From positions 8,478,784 through 8,542,783 of the forward strand of contig CM021323.1 of assembly GCA_010645155.1 (NCBI GenBank): a DNA stretch of 64,000 bases. The letters run 5' to 3'. Source of the DNA: Tigriopus japonicus (Eukaryota; Arthropoda; Copepoda; Harpacticoida; Harpacticidae). The translations under genes were made by a program, and so were the position numbers. The notes below the pieces were generated by a model that saw only the letters and a program-made list of their open reading frames with translations, did no database searches and had not been told where the DNA came from. Within the stretch, counting starts at the first letter, position 1; each line of letters starts with the position of its first letter. Below, piece by piece: positions 10,592 to 24,189 of this stretch.

Positions 10592-13438
10592 CTTGTATTT
10601 GCTCTGGTAATGCTGCTAAACACCCATTATAAAAGTCGCTGATGTAGTTGACTTTGGATTTGACGATATTCTTGATTGACTTGTTACGCAAATACTTTTA
10701 AAGTATGAATAAACCTCCCTGAGTGATGAACTTCTCCAGTCTCAGTTATCCTCAGAAAAGGTTTCGAAGTGAACCATTAGGGATTGGAACCTTGGAGGGT
10801 TTTGAAGACCGCACACAAACACTGATTGCTAAATGGCTCCAAAACTTTCTGGTGTTATTGTCATTGCACTAATTTTACCAAAATTAGTTTGCACTTCCTT
10901 ATCATGTTCAATGACAGTAGTTATTGGGTTGTCACGAATTAGAGTCCCCTACCAAATCAAGAATCATTCGTGACACATATTATTTGTGATTACATTGTAG
11001 TAACACCATTTGAAGAAATCAGTTTAGGAATACTCAGGCAAAGTATAAATGGAATTCATTGCTCCATTACAAAACTAAGATTTTGCATTCAAGAACGGCT
11101 CCCTCGCTCAAGGTACGCACGCTCTATAATCAATAAACATCCTTACTTTGAGTGCCAATTAGAAGGACTAATATTGCCGAAATTCATAAGACGGCAAAAA
11201 CAAAGAGTTGGGTATACACCTGTGTTTTTAAAGCCGTTTAACCTAAAGTTAACTTTATCGTCTGCTTTTGTCGCAACTAATCATCAAAGTTGTTGGGACT
11301 CTAAATTAAAACAACCCTGTAAATGGTTCAGCAAAGTTATTTTTCTGTTTTAGGTGAGTTATTGAGGGCATTAGCAACTGTAGTAAGTGCAAATAATGAT
11401 ACTGGAATAAAGTCAGCATTTCAGCTGATTTTGTTAACCGTGAAGACATGTTCACAGTACTAATTTAAATAACTCAAATATCCCAAATAAAATCATGAAC
11501 ACTACTTTGGTATTTTAATTTGATAAAAGGCTCACCACACCAAATGAAAAAATAACAGCTGGATTTTATCTCAATCACAAATCAAATTCGTCTTGAAGAA
11601 TCAAGTTTTCCAAGAGCATACAACACAAACCCTTGTCATTTTAATGATATTGTCGGTCAATAACTATAGGATCAATCAGAATCTTAATCTTTAGGATCAA
11701 AATTTGACTTGATTTTGATAACCTTTCAAAAAATTTCAATCGTTGAACTTCAACCTTTTATCAGCCAATCGGCTGAAGTCTCCAGGACCATTATTCTGAA
11801 TTGATATCGATTTTCTAGATTCCCTTAACAACTCACCCATTACTTGTGTGCTACTATGCATCCTAACGCTTACAACAATTCATCTAGAGTGAATACACTA
11901 CAACATAAAGGAACGAGGAAATGCAGTTCCACCACTGGGTTCCATGGTCATTTTCTATTTCGCACCTCCCACTGAACGCAATTGGATGCTTCTGAAATGG
12001 CTGAATTTTGGCCATTCCTCCTGTTTTGGTACGATTGGTGATAGAACAAACTTTTTTTGGCATCGGTTCCGGTCCTCTCTTTTGCAAAGTTAAGCCCAAA
12101 GCAAAGATAATCTCGATCAAACAACAAACTTAAATTGAGAGTGTCACCTCCTTTCAAGTCTCCCTCACCCAATGTTATTTGGATATCAAAGCAAACCTTA
12201 AATAATTCTCCTATATTCGCAAAAAAACGCTATTCTCTCTAATTCCTTATTTATTACTTTCCTTACTTTTATCATAAATTCTTATTCTCATTAATTGAAA
12301 TTGCATGAAATCGGCCACGGTTGTCTCCAAAAAGGAAAAAAAAACTAATTTTCGAAGGGCCCCCAACCGAAATAGAAGCTTTCGAAAGTAAAAAAAGATG
12401 GCAAAACCAAAGCTACCGACCAAATAATAAAATTGTTATCTCCCTTGGAATTCTTATTTTCAGGTCGAAGGAGTGACAATAAGTATATTTAAACAATTAA
12501 GAAGAAATATTTCAGTGTTTCTAAATAATATTTTTGTTTTGTAAACTCAATTAATTAATTCTTTCCTTTTAGGAAAAGGTAATTTGCTTTTTAGTCTTTT
12601 AAACATCTTAATTGTCCCTTGTTTTTTTCGGATACTTAAGTAGGTTTGAAACCTTTGCCTTCTAAAAAAGTGACACTTGTAAATCGAACATAATCAGACT
12701 TCAACAAATGTTGTAGGGCACACTTGTGTAAAAACATTCAAACAAACTTTGTACAATCGTTCCTCGATAAATGCAATCTCAGTTTCAGCAATTTTCGCGA
12801 TATAAGCAACTTTTCCGCGCTGACCAAAATTTTACAACATAGGAATTCTCGATATAAGAAACATTCTCAAAGTTTTTCGCCAACTTCTCTTGCTCAAATT
12901 GGTCACAACACAAAAAAAACAAAAGAAACGAAGTATTTCTAAAAGGATCGATGCAGTGCATCCATATCTTGCACTTTTGCGCAAATCTTCCGCTTTTTGG
13001 GGTCCCTTTTGTGCACTTTTTTGGGCTTTTGCACCTTGCCTTTTTTCAAGTTCGAGTCAGAAGAATGAAAATTTGCATTTTGAACCCTAGAATCACAAAA
13101 AGTTGTCCAAAATGCCACTCAACAAGAACTATTTTAAAGACTATTTTATGCTTTAAAAATATTTATCGACAATTATAAAAAATAATTTAAGCACATTTTA
13201 GTTTTAACAAAAAATCTGCAATGTTGGAGAGTGAAACAATTTTCTGTGTCAGGCAGCTATGTAAGATATTATCAGCTTGTCAATGTTTCTCTCTCTATCA
13301 AAATCTATGATTTTCGAAGCTTGTCTTTCTTCAAACTGAAATAAAAGTTATGCCTTCTAAGATTATTATTTCATTGCAGTTTATCTTTGATAACTAAAAC
13401 AATCGAACCATGGACCATATTTCGGTTATTGTTCTCAC
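10591..13438. other. mostly non-coding, with possible downstream exon of the 13.5-kb gene
   Basis: It contains the TA-flanked element at 10,924-11,319. On the minus strand, 12,172-11,884 is open in all three frames for over 100 bp. One frame is phase-compatible with the signal-peptide exon at 13,439 through an AAAAG acceptor near 12,077, but nothing else supports that join. A pogo/Tigger-like CCTCGATAAATGCAATCTC motif lies at 12,764 and CTCGATATAAG at 12,848. Confidence 0.4.
10924..11319 (+). mobile_element. TA-flanked non-autonomous element, copy 1 (~396 bp)
   Basis: Its ends are imperfect inverted repeats (TTGGGTTGTCACGAATTAG / complement of CAGGGTTGTTTTAATTTAG, then AGTCCC) flanked by TA, as in Tc1/mariner-type elements. 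It is very similar to the copy at 27,287-27,690 and distantly to an inverted copy at 45,638-45,937. A plus-strand frame from 10,970 is open across it. Confidence 0.75.
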
Positions 13439-13612
13439 CTTGGAAAGGCCTGAACCATGGACCTCCCATCGAGTCCAATCCAGACGAGGATGGCCATAAA
13501 TGAATGGACTTTGTTCCATTTTCGTAAGCATCCACGCATGGTTTTGGCACTGCTTGAACGGGACACTGGAGGTCTAATGGATTTCCACTCTATTGTAAAA
13601 TGACCCGCTGAT
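13439..13612 (-). CDS. first coding exon of a secreted protein (partial)
   Basis: This exon has a clean acceptor (TTTCAG at 13,615-13,613) and donor (CCAAG|GTGAGA at 13,438). The ATG at 13,539 starts MRGCLRKWNKVHSFMAILVW, continuing IGLDGRSMVQA-FPR: a basic N-region, a short hydrophobic core and an AxA-like site give a plausible signal peptide. The upstream part of the exon (13,540-13,612) would be 5' UTR, though its frame is also open. The exon ends in phase 2 after 33 codons. I could not identify the following exons; the open region at 11,884-12,172 is one weak candidate. The function is unknown. Confidence 0.45.
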
Positions 13613-14269
13613 CTGAAATAATGCACCAACTCTGTTAGAAAAAGGAAACGTACAACAATTATTAGAGGAAAGCAACATTATATCTTTCTCGAAAACAAGT
13701 CATTAACAGAGTAATGGTGCACTGATGACCTCAAAGAGACAAGTTTATGATTTGTCGTAAACCGTCAATGTGTTAAAACATGCAAGGGAAACGTAGTATT
13801 CCTCCTACTATATTATACAAATTGTTTTTGACAGTAGTTTTTGACAATGAGGCTTTTTTTGAATACAAGGTAAATGATTGATTGTTAAGGTTGTTGCGAA
13901 AAAATAAAAATACTTTTACAATAATGCCAATGTTTTAATAATCACTTAAGGATGTGTTCCTTTCCAACGAATTCTTGTTATTACAGTTAGTGACTAAAAA
14001 AAGTAAAGACTGAAAAAAAGTAATGACTAAAAAACTCAAAATGGCTAACAAAATAATCCTCGCTTTTGTTTGCAACATTTTTTTTTTCTGGGACGTCATT
14101 TAAAATGTCACTTGCACGTGTCAACAATGACTTCAGACTCTTTTATTTTGTTTGGTATTTTCAGGTGTCAAGAAGTTTTCAAGATGAACTCTTTGACGTT
14201 TGAAAAAAGTTATCGTTAGAAAACGTCCCTAAAACATAAGCATGAGCAACTTATCACTTTGTACATGTA

Positions 14270-14664
14270 TTAGGGATAGGCCGAGCTGAGATCCGATCTG
14301 ATTTGACCAAAAACCAGGGACCCGATCCGGAGTCGGAACCAACCCCGGAGAAGTCTGCAGGTAAAATTTGAATATACGTTACTTGATAGTTCGGCTTTTT
14401 AATTTTTTTTCTCACTTTTTCTCACTTTCTGCCAAACACTCCTTTTTGTCTGAAAAAAATATATATTATTTTGTTAAATATGGTCATTGATATTAACAAT
14501 CGCGATGACAAATACAGGGATTTTAGACAATCCCTCTACAAGACCCTACTTGAGTCGGATCCATAACTTCTGTTCCGCTTTGGAGCCGAACCAATCCGAC
14601 CCGAAAAATCACCAAACTGAGCCTAATCCGGAACCGACAAATCTTGGTCCGACCCATCCCTAAC
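14270..14664. repeat. element with inverted ends and degenerate GTCGGA-type array
   Basis: Ends read TTAGGGATAGGCCGAGC and, inverted, TTAGGGATGGGTCGGAC. The arms inside are rich in variants of CCGATCCGGAGTCGGAACC, while the centre is AT-rich. A related array ending in CATCCCTAAAC lies at 30,588-30,840. No coding capacity is seen and the superfamily is unknown. Confidence 0.5.
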
Positions 14665-14855
14665 TTGAACTATCTCCAGTATTCATGAAAAAGCTCTCAA
14701 TCATTTTGGTAGGATTGGTCTAATCCAACGACATTGATGAAAAATCATTCATGGACGGTGCAATGGATAATGAATTTAGTCAAGGCGGTCGTAATCATCA
14801 CTAATTGTAAAAACACTTGAACTAAGGGTTTTCCTAAACTCAGGATTGCCTAGTG

Positions 14856-15082
14856 CAGGGGTCGGCAACCATTTTTGGGTCAAGGCCCACGAAATTTGAT
14901 TCGTGTTGTCTAAGGCCCACCAAACAGACAGTGGTAGGCTCAGGGGCCCACAAATTAGCGGTCAAAGAGCTTTGGGCCCACAAGTACAGTACTATGGATG
15001 GCCCTTGGGCCCACTATTTTGGCCATTCTCCATAGCCCCTGGGCCCACATTTGGGCCGCGGCCCACCGGTTGCCGACCCCTG
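14856..15082. mobile_element. intact hAT-type MITE with 8-bp target duplication
   Basis: The ends are perfect 15-bp inverted repeats, CAGGGGTCGGCAACC / GGTTGCCGACCCCTG, a terminus typical of hAT elements. Both sides carry GCCTAGTG (14,848-14,855 and 15,083-15,090), the 8-bp target duplication expected of hAT transposition. The 227-bp interior has no transposase but contains GGCCCAC seven times in one orientation. Confidence 0.92.
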
Positions 15083-18000
15083 GCCTAGTGGAATGATGCC
15101 TGTTGTTTTTCATTGAAAATTTCAGTTACAATCTTCAAATTGATATAATATTTAAAAGGTAATTAGATTTTGGCAAAACAACCACGACTACTGTTCCTTA
15201 TGCCTTATTGAATGAAAGGTATTGAAGTTAATCATTCATTATCGTGGAAAGAACATAATTTTTAACAATATGAAATCTAGGATCAAATTCGGCAAGGTCT
15301 TGCTCTAACAACTTTTGACTCCCCAAAGGTTCCTCAATAGGGAGGATTGTTGGAATATGTTGAAACGATTTTCATCGAACACCTGCCGAATAAGTATTTT
15401 GCAAAAATGAGCGGCAAGTATTATCGAATTCCCCTGGGAATGTTCCTGAAGGAAAAGTCTTTTTCTGCCTGTCAATCCACCTTTAGGAATAGCCAAGTAC
15501 TTCTTCAAATCGGGATCTCTTTGACCCTTTGTGATCCCTAAAAATGTGAATGGGAGTTTCAACTTCAAATTTCCCGAAAATGGAACCTTGCCTTAAAGTC
15601 ACAAGAAGAATGTTTATCTTAGAGCAATTTCTTATGAGAAGTACGTAGGTGGACTAAAAATCCTTTGAATGACATTGACTGGTAATGGTCTCAATCTACC
15701 AAACAAGTTTTCCTTAATATATGTTAGAGCCTAAGTTACACACTTGTACTGTATACATTACGTTTAAACTGTAATGGATTGAAATTAGTAATATAATGGC
15801 TTCTTATGTAATTTAATTACCATCAAAAAGTAATTTTACTACATTCAACTATATTTTAATCACATTTTCCTGGAGCCTAAGTCGTACTAATTTCATACTA
15901 ATTAGTGCGAATCGTTTAACACGTGCCAAAAAGGGTTATTTTAGTTAATTACGTATCATAATTGACATTACAGTCACATCATTGAACCCACTCAAATTTC
16001 ATGAAAATTGGAGATTGCAGCCAAAATTGCTCTTTCAAAGTTCATTACATAATTATACACATATTGAATAACTCTTTTCGTGTTTTTTGGACAAAAAAGG
16101 CAAGCTCATTCATTTTAGCTCCATTTAAGTACACAGATTTAAGATGGCATTTCAAAAAAGAACAACTGAATCTTTTGGATTTACAATATCAGTTTTGATT
16201 TATCTGTTAAAACAAATCATTCATCTGCAAATGACACTTTGGTTTTAACAGAAAATCAAAACTCAGATAGCAAGTCCAAAAGATTTAGTGGTACTTTTTG
16301 AACTGACTGAAAGTACAGGGTAGTTCACAATTAACGTCCCTTAAAACTTACCCGTAGTCCATAACAAGACAAAATATTTTGTCAAAGCTACTCTTTTGTT
16401 TGAATATGAATTATGGTTATTTGCTTTTTCTCTCTCTCTCTTTTTTTTTTTCGGCATCATATGGCCTTGAAATGTGCAATTAAAAGAAATTGTGTAAAAG
16501 AAAAGAAAGATTTTTCAAAATAGGGCTTGAGTAACTTGGATTCGATAGTCAGGCAATATCACTAGAAACCAAATAATAGTTTCTTATCGAGTCAATCAAT
16601 ATCAATGTATTGTCAAATATATTGTCTATATCATATTTTATTAATATTTCAAATGTATTATCAAATATATTGGTCACGATAAACCTAAGGACATTTCCTC
16701 GAATTAGTTTTTTTAGTATTTTGATGTTCTTATAGTGTTTTGAGAAGTTCTTTGTTGGACATGGGACAACAAATATATGACTCATTGTCGAACAAACATC
16801 ATTAGTTACTTCATTACAGGTCAGTAATTGCATGACCAATGGTTTAATGAGCGTAAAAAGATAAAAACTCAACTTGATTCATTGGATTGTAAGGTCCGTG
16901 ACGAGTTGACAAAACAAAGTCTGATAATACATTGAAATCATGTCAACGAACAATAATGAACCGTCCATTTATTATTTTTTGTACGTCTTTGTAGTTCTAA
17001 AGAGACCTTTGCATTTTTTGGACGATGTTTATGGTTCCTTTTATCAGCAATTTACTGTTTTATTCCCTTGCCTCCGTCTCATTCAAAAAGTGTTTGTCAT
17101 TCTTAGACGAAATTCAATGACGTACATCCATAGATATCTATAGATGCGAGATACTCAGTTTTTTTTTGTGTGGAACAAAAGATAATAAGTGTTTGCATGA
17201 GCGAGTTCAAATTTCCGAGGACCATTCATGTACTATGCAGGGTAGGTTCAGGTGACCCCCAACCTGTTTTCTGTCCAAGCAATAATAGCTATTTCTCTCA
17301 TGTAGCTAAACCAAGAATGGGCCCCCAATATTGTATATTCACAATTGTGTGCTTGTTTTTGTATTCTGACATTACGCTTGTCAATGAGAAACACTCTCGA
17401 AATAAAGATAATTAATAAAATTGATGTTTTTATTTTTTTGCCCTCCATTTGTTAAAAAGAATGCATAGGAGATGAAAAATAATAAGATCCACTGATGTCA
17501 TGTAAGGCAGGGGAGACAATTTGCAACTAATTTTCATGATCAACCATTTTTTTCAAAAACCGAATTGAATTGAACCAACCCTAAAAATGTGTCCAATTGA
17601 ACTATAACCTTGTTGTTGGTTGATTGCAATACAGTGGTCCAGGTCAACTTCAAAAGTGGCCTGTAAAATAATGCGTGGAACTGTCACAATATTTCGTATC
17701 TATCAATATCTGTGCGTACATCATGTTTAACGTTGACGTTGTTTCTTGGAAGTGTGAATTTTCAACATCTTAACCACAAATCTTCAAGTCAGTATAAACT
17801 TTCTGCTTTTCAACTCACGTTTTTAATCAAACTTTTCGAGCATGAGTCACAAAAATATTTGCCGTCAAAAAGTTTTAAATGTCGGATGATGAAATGTCCC
17901 ATTATGCTTGGAACCCAACAATAGTAGAAAAACACCAAAACACCGATAAGATGCAAATGAAAGCCTATCACGTCAAATCAAAGCACACACTTTTATTTTT

Positions 18001-21000
18001 CGCCAAGCAAGCTAGAAACCTTAGTTGAAAAGTGTTCATTATTAAAAGCACGGTATTGAAGGTGCGAATTTGCCCGCGAGGAAAGATGTTGATAGGAAAG
18101 TGCAAAATGCAAATTTGGTCAAAAGATTGCCGCATAGAGCAACTTTGCATAGAGCTGAATTTTTGACACTTTTTGGGGCTTATAAAATGCATAAAAGATC
18201 TGCAAATTGCCTTAGGAAAAACTCAATGATTAAAGAAATATCTGAGATTGAAAATAAGTGAAGATAAACATTTTCTGGGCCAGTTTGTCAGTTTTGGTAA
18301 CTCGTGTGCTTTTCCTCAATTTTAGAATCGCTTTTGTTTTTTCACGCGTTTATCTTTTCGTCTTTTTTCAAAAACACTTTGAAATTTTGTTAACATCTGT
18401 CATTTTTCATATCATTGAAATCTGCAAGAATTATTGTAGTAAAAAAATGTGATTTCATTAAATTTTACAATCCCATGTCCATGTCCAAAAAAATTTGCAA
18501 AATATCCTGACACCACAAAATGATTTGTAAACAATAACATTTTTCAATTTCCTTGTCATTTCAGCTCTATTATAATCATCTCGGGAAAAATATCCAAAAA
18601 TTCATTTTTTAACTATAAAAATCAAGTTTTTATTTTCAAAATGTTTTTCTTTTTATAATCGAACACCAAGTTGAAATTGTGTCCCAAATGTTTCGATGAA
18701 CTTCTAATGTAAACTTAAGCAAGTATAGGCCTCTAAAGAAAAAAGTCCTTTGAATGTAGGATAAGATGCAGAAAGTGTACTAGTAAAAGATTTTTAATTC
18801 TGCTTCAAATAGAACTTACGGTTCAGGGAGAGGAGCAACAAGTGAGTAGTGCGCGTTCAAAAGGAACTAAGGCCAATTCAGTATGGGACAAGGCTCTTTA
18901 AAGATGCATCCATCTAATGTGGGAAAGCTCGAGCCTAACCATTGGTTCCATGTTCCACATGGGTCTCTTGGAACAGGAAAGCCCTTGGCATTCCTCGAAA
19001 CCATTGGGAGACCAAATCCAAAGCGTTGAGCGCTTCACAAAAACCAGAGCCGACTTTCGTCATGCAACTAGAATTAGAGTTATCCGAGTTTTGCAAAAAG
19101 AACGGGCAAATGTTGTCTCTTTTTTGCAGTTAGTTTGCCCTGTAGTCTCAAAGAAACAATTTTCCAGTGTTTGAAATGAACATTTCTTTGAATGGGACAA
19201 ATATTTCTTGTTTATTTTGTTTTTATGGTATTGAATAATATGATGGTAAATATAAAGTAGAGATGTCCGATTTAGTAATCGTTTCCTTCTTAGCAAAATG
19301 TCTTGCCAAATAAAGAGATCTAAAAGTAACTACTTCTGACATGATCGATTCGACCAAAACATTTATGATATACACGATAAAAAAACCTGTGTGAAAAGTT
19401 CAATCCACAAAAATTTGAAGTAAACGTACAATAGGGAAGACATCAATTGTAATCAAAAACCGACGTTGGTTGAAATACAATTTATTTCAATGGCAGCTAC
19501 TTAAAATGATGCTTGCAATGGTAATTGAATTTGCAATTGGAAAATGCAGCACACTCAAGTTAATCAGTGTATGTGCAACAAAAATTAGATCCTAAAATGG
19601 CCTTCATCCGCAATCAAGAGTTGTTATCTAATGGTCTGGGAAAGCACTTGACCAAAGAAATAAAGCATTAAATTTGCTTTCTATGTATTCTTCATACGGG
19701 GGTATACAAAGACATTAAATATTATCAGAAATTTGCTTCAACGGTGCTATGAAAGTATTTGGTTTTTGTGAAAAAAAACTTAAACAAAACCAAAACTGAT
19801 GTCAAATAAGATATTTCGATCCATCACTACGTTTGGAATTCTTCAAGCGCTCCAAGATTTATATCGAGTTGGCTCAAGCTCGCTGTTTTAGCGTTGTCAT
19901 TTTACGTTATGAAATGCCTTCCAAAAAGTAATCTGACGTCATCAAAACATTTCGTTTAGCCTCTCCTTAAAGAAGTCCATGGTGCCAAATCTATACAAGT
20001 CCAGTTTATTCGGGTCCATGGAAGCAAAACAATATCCTTTTTTTGATAGTGTAATCTTTACACGAGGAACATTCTGCAATGTGACATTTACAGTTTGGGT
20101 CAAGAGAAGTGCAATTGATTTTCCTCGAAAAAAGGCTTGGATTGTTGAAATTCTTCGTTGTCATTCTTAGTTCCAAAAGCCTCAATGCGGGATCTTAAAG
20201 TTACGTTACGGGATATTATATCTGAAAGACAGAGAAAAAAGTTGTATTCGAGGCTGGATTTTTGATCCAGAGATACGAGGCAAAATCAGTACAACGAAGT
20301 TTTTGGCCCATGCGATTTGATGACTTTCACAACAATCAATTGCATTGAATTGAAATTGGGCTTGTCATTCAAAATCAATCATAAAAGTGTAAAGTAGTTC
20401 AATTTGATGGCGGAAGTCCGTGTTTCACGATGGTGGGAGAAACGTCAAAATCCAAGTTGCATGTTGTGCGTCATAGTAACTTTAAATCAATCAAGAAGGC
20501 ACTCATATTATATCCAGTTTTTGTCATAGTTTGCGACACATGACAAATTGTTTAGCTAATATTTTATATTTAGATATTTGTGTTCACATTTTTACGTTCT
20601 ATCCATATTGAAAGGACTTGGAGTACTTTTAGAAACTGCCCAATCCATGCCCAAGCACATATTTCTTTTTTTTAATGAAATTAACAAATGCGGAAGGATC
20701 TTTGACTACAGGCTCATAAAATTCAAAAGCATACTGTTGTTCAAAATTGCCCCTTTTCGCCTCAAAAAGTTGTAGCGTAAAACAAATGTACAGTGTAAGT
20801 CTCCTCTTTACACGAAACACTCAAATCGTGCCAAAACTGAATGAGAATTACAGAAGGTTTCTTTAAGTGAGGGTTTTAAATCATTCCGATAGCGGTAGAA
20901 CATTCAATGATTCTAGGTCCTTGGAAGCGATGAATATTTTAAGTTTTGATACCTCTGCATACATTTGGTTGATAATGTGCTCAGTTTATTGACTAGAAAG

Positions 21001-24000
21001 GGAGATATTTAAATTCATAAATAACTAGAAGAAAACATTTAAAACTAATTCATTTCTCTGTATTGGCAATATTTTGAAAACATGATTCTTTGGAATCCAT
21101 TGAACAAATCCCTGTCTATAAATCAAAGTTGTTTGGATCAAAATTAAGTACTATTTTTATAATACCACAAGGCTTACCTCATTGCTTTTTTTTTAATCAC
21201 CCTAAACATATTCTTTGCTTTTTACTGACCCTATTTCAGCCAAGGTATCTTTACGTGAAATATCAATCGTTTCCAGGGACCTAGAATTATCAAAAGGACG
21301 CTTAAATGGGAAAAACTTGAATTCGTCAAAATGGGCTGGGCAACTCAGCTCAGCCAACGGCCCTGTTTTACCGCCAGCGGAATGTTTTAAAATGCTCACT
21401 TGAAGCAAACCTCTTGCTGTGCCATCGATTTGATGTTTCAAGAACATAATAGTCACAAACAAGCCTCATCACAAAACAGAAATCATGAATAGATAATCTT
21501 CTTACACCGATGCTAATATGGGCTCATAAATCCTCTCAGAAAGGCACTTGTTTTAGCTTAAATACACCTCTCCCTGAAATGACAAAACCATTGCTGTTGT
21601 AAGTTTTAGTAAATAAAAAATAAAGCAAGTGTTAAGGAGGCCTTGTTGGGTCAAAAAAGGTCAAAAACCCGAAGTAGAACATGTGATCAAACTGAATTTG
21701 ACTGAACATCATGAGTGATAAGGTCCGAGAAACCCATTACAGGCTCATGATCAAATTTGAACGCTGTTTAAAAAAAGATTCAATTTATCCAAAAGATTTA
21801 TTTACCCATGATTAACAAATGTTGATTTGATCAACTAATATTGACTTGATGGCCAAATCATCATTTCGCCCTATCTGATGATTCTGTAAAGTGTGATTAA
21901 AATGCTCGTTTTCAAATTTTCAGGAACCTTGATTTTACATATATTCGCTTATTTCGTTTGATGAAACCTTCAATCTTTTAAAGCATACCGGTACTTTTGA
22001 CGAATACTCTGTTTGTAAATATGCTTTACATTTTTGATTGGAGCAGTATTAGATTCTTCAGTTGCTTCATGTCACAAAGCTATGTACTATTTTTTAAGAT
22101 TATTTTGCCAATGTGTTGGCAAAGTTACTAAAAAGGCTCAAAATAGTGCAAAACTGTCAAGGCTGCATATTTTGTGGACGGACTACCACTAAAGGTCCGT
22201 CTAACCGTGGTATCATATGGCAAATAATTATCCAATGACAAGTAAGTGAATTTAGGTGTTTTGGTTCAGGGAGATAAAAAAGCAAAACTTAGGGGTTGTG
22301 CACTCTGATGATTTGATAATCAAATTATTACTTTTCGATGTTACATGGTTGGAGAGTGTTTGCTGACTAATTGCTTTATTCAAGGGAGGGCATGATTAAT
22401 AAGACTAGTGACGAGCATGAATATTCAGATTAACACTATTGCATCAGTTAAGGACTGTTTTCAAAATTATCAGTCAGTTCTTAAGACCAGGTTCAGCAGC
22501 CATTTAAGAACAATTTCGGTTCGCAAGGGAGACAATACTTTTATCTTTTTGCGATTCCAACACGACAGAAAAAAACACGCTGGTGACCATAAAAATACTT
22601 TTGAATTGTATACGGTTTCTTGTCAATGATATAAATCAAATTAACTTGTATGTATACCCTTGATCCGGCTGCCATTGTTTCTCCCTCAAAGGCATATTTT
22701 TGGCGCACAATGCTCCGGAAAACCCAACAACAGGTCTTTGTTTAATTTACCAGACCATAGACTTCTAAAGTACTGGATGTCGGACTCATGGAAGGAAAAA
22801 CCGTACAATAAACCGGTTCCTGATTACAGGGTTGGCGAACTAAGTGTAGACTTTGGCGTTTTTAGTACACCAACCAGTGTCCGGTCTAATTGAGGCAAAT
22901 TGGCTCAATTTTTTGCGGCCCATCCTTAAATATGAGATATTTTGGGATACAAAACAGTATTTCATCGATGTAATGGTCTCATTTAGTCCCAAGGGTTGCA
23001 ACAGGGAAGCGGAAGCATATCTTGTTACATACACTTCTGCTAGAAGTAGAAGTTGTTACTTCTATTAAATATTGTGGCGCTGAAACTAAACTGAAACTAT
23101 GAAAAACAGTCCATCAAAAATTGCAATATAAATGATGAATTTAAGGGATTTTACACTTAGTCTCCCAATCTTTTATTTCCTTCGAGATTGTTCATTGCAC
23201 TATTTTACTCCTCGCGAGGTTGGTTGTCCCATATCCAGTAATTTAGAAATCTATGAATAGATATCCCCTGTTTTCCTTGATCTGATGAAAGACTCGCATT
23301 CTGACTTTTTGGTGTTCCTCGCATTTGATTTCCAACCAACAAGCGAAGCTAAAGCTAAAGCTAGAGCATCAATTCACACTCAATTGTGAGTTATGGTCTC
23401 GGGAAGGTTGGTTCCACAAGGGAACATGAAAGTGGAACGATGTCGACATTTACAGACCAAAGGCATGCTTCAAGTAAAACATCTGTATCAAACGCAATGT
23501 GTTGAATCGAAAAAGTGAAGAGCTTTGACTGGAAAATGAGCTTATTTTTCTTGTTTTGTGTGAAAAAGAGTACTTTTAAAGTAATACTGTATATGTTTGT
23601 ATATGCATCTTTGGACATGCTAAACGCACTGTGACGTCATCACAGTTCAAAAATACTTAAATGCGCCTTAGTGAAAACAATTACAACAAACCTTACAAAA
23701 TACAGGCTTTGATAAGAATAAAAAAATCATTGGCTCATGATTTTGATTTATGTGTGGCTCTCATCAAATATTACACTACATAATATTCAAAGAAATTAAA
23801 CATAGTATTGGAAGTGGTAGTGAGGTGATTTTGGTTGCGGTGCCGGTTTCGGCTAAACCCTTTACAACATTTTTTTTTGGTTTTGGTTCAGTCCTTTTGG
23901 TCCATCACAAAAAACTTCATCCCAAACCTACGTTCTTCCAAAACATGCAGTCGTCACATCAGCCTTGAAAATGTCCATGCTTCAAAAGCTCTCATGGATT

Positions 24001-24189
24001 TCCCTGTAGACACTACAAACCTCTTTTCGCCAACACATCACCCTTTAATGAGATTAGGGACTCCTTGCTCGATGGACGCACAGTTTAAGAAAAAGTTGAT
24101 CGTTTTCTGTCCCATTGAACCAAAAAAAGTTTCCCCCTCAATTTTAACCTTATTAAAAATATATAGAGGTTGCGTGATCCATAGGAAAA

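Noticed and set aside
16316..16345. Further end of the TA-element family (ACAGGGTAGTTCACAATTAA)
   Set aside because: No inverted partner within about 500 bp, so only a solo terminus or a chance match.
16549..16872. 107-codon minus-strand ORF
   Set aside because: Low-complexity Ile/Asn/Phe-rich translation of an AT-rich local duplication.
18904..19174. Possible exon with several overlapping open frames
   Set aside because: Three frames are open over part of it and no pair of splice sites gives a convincing product.
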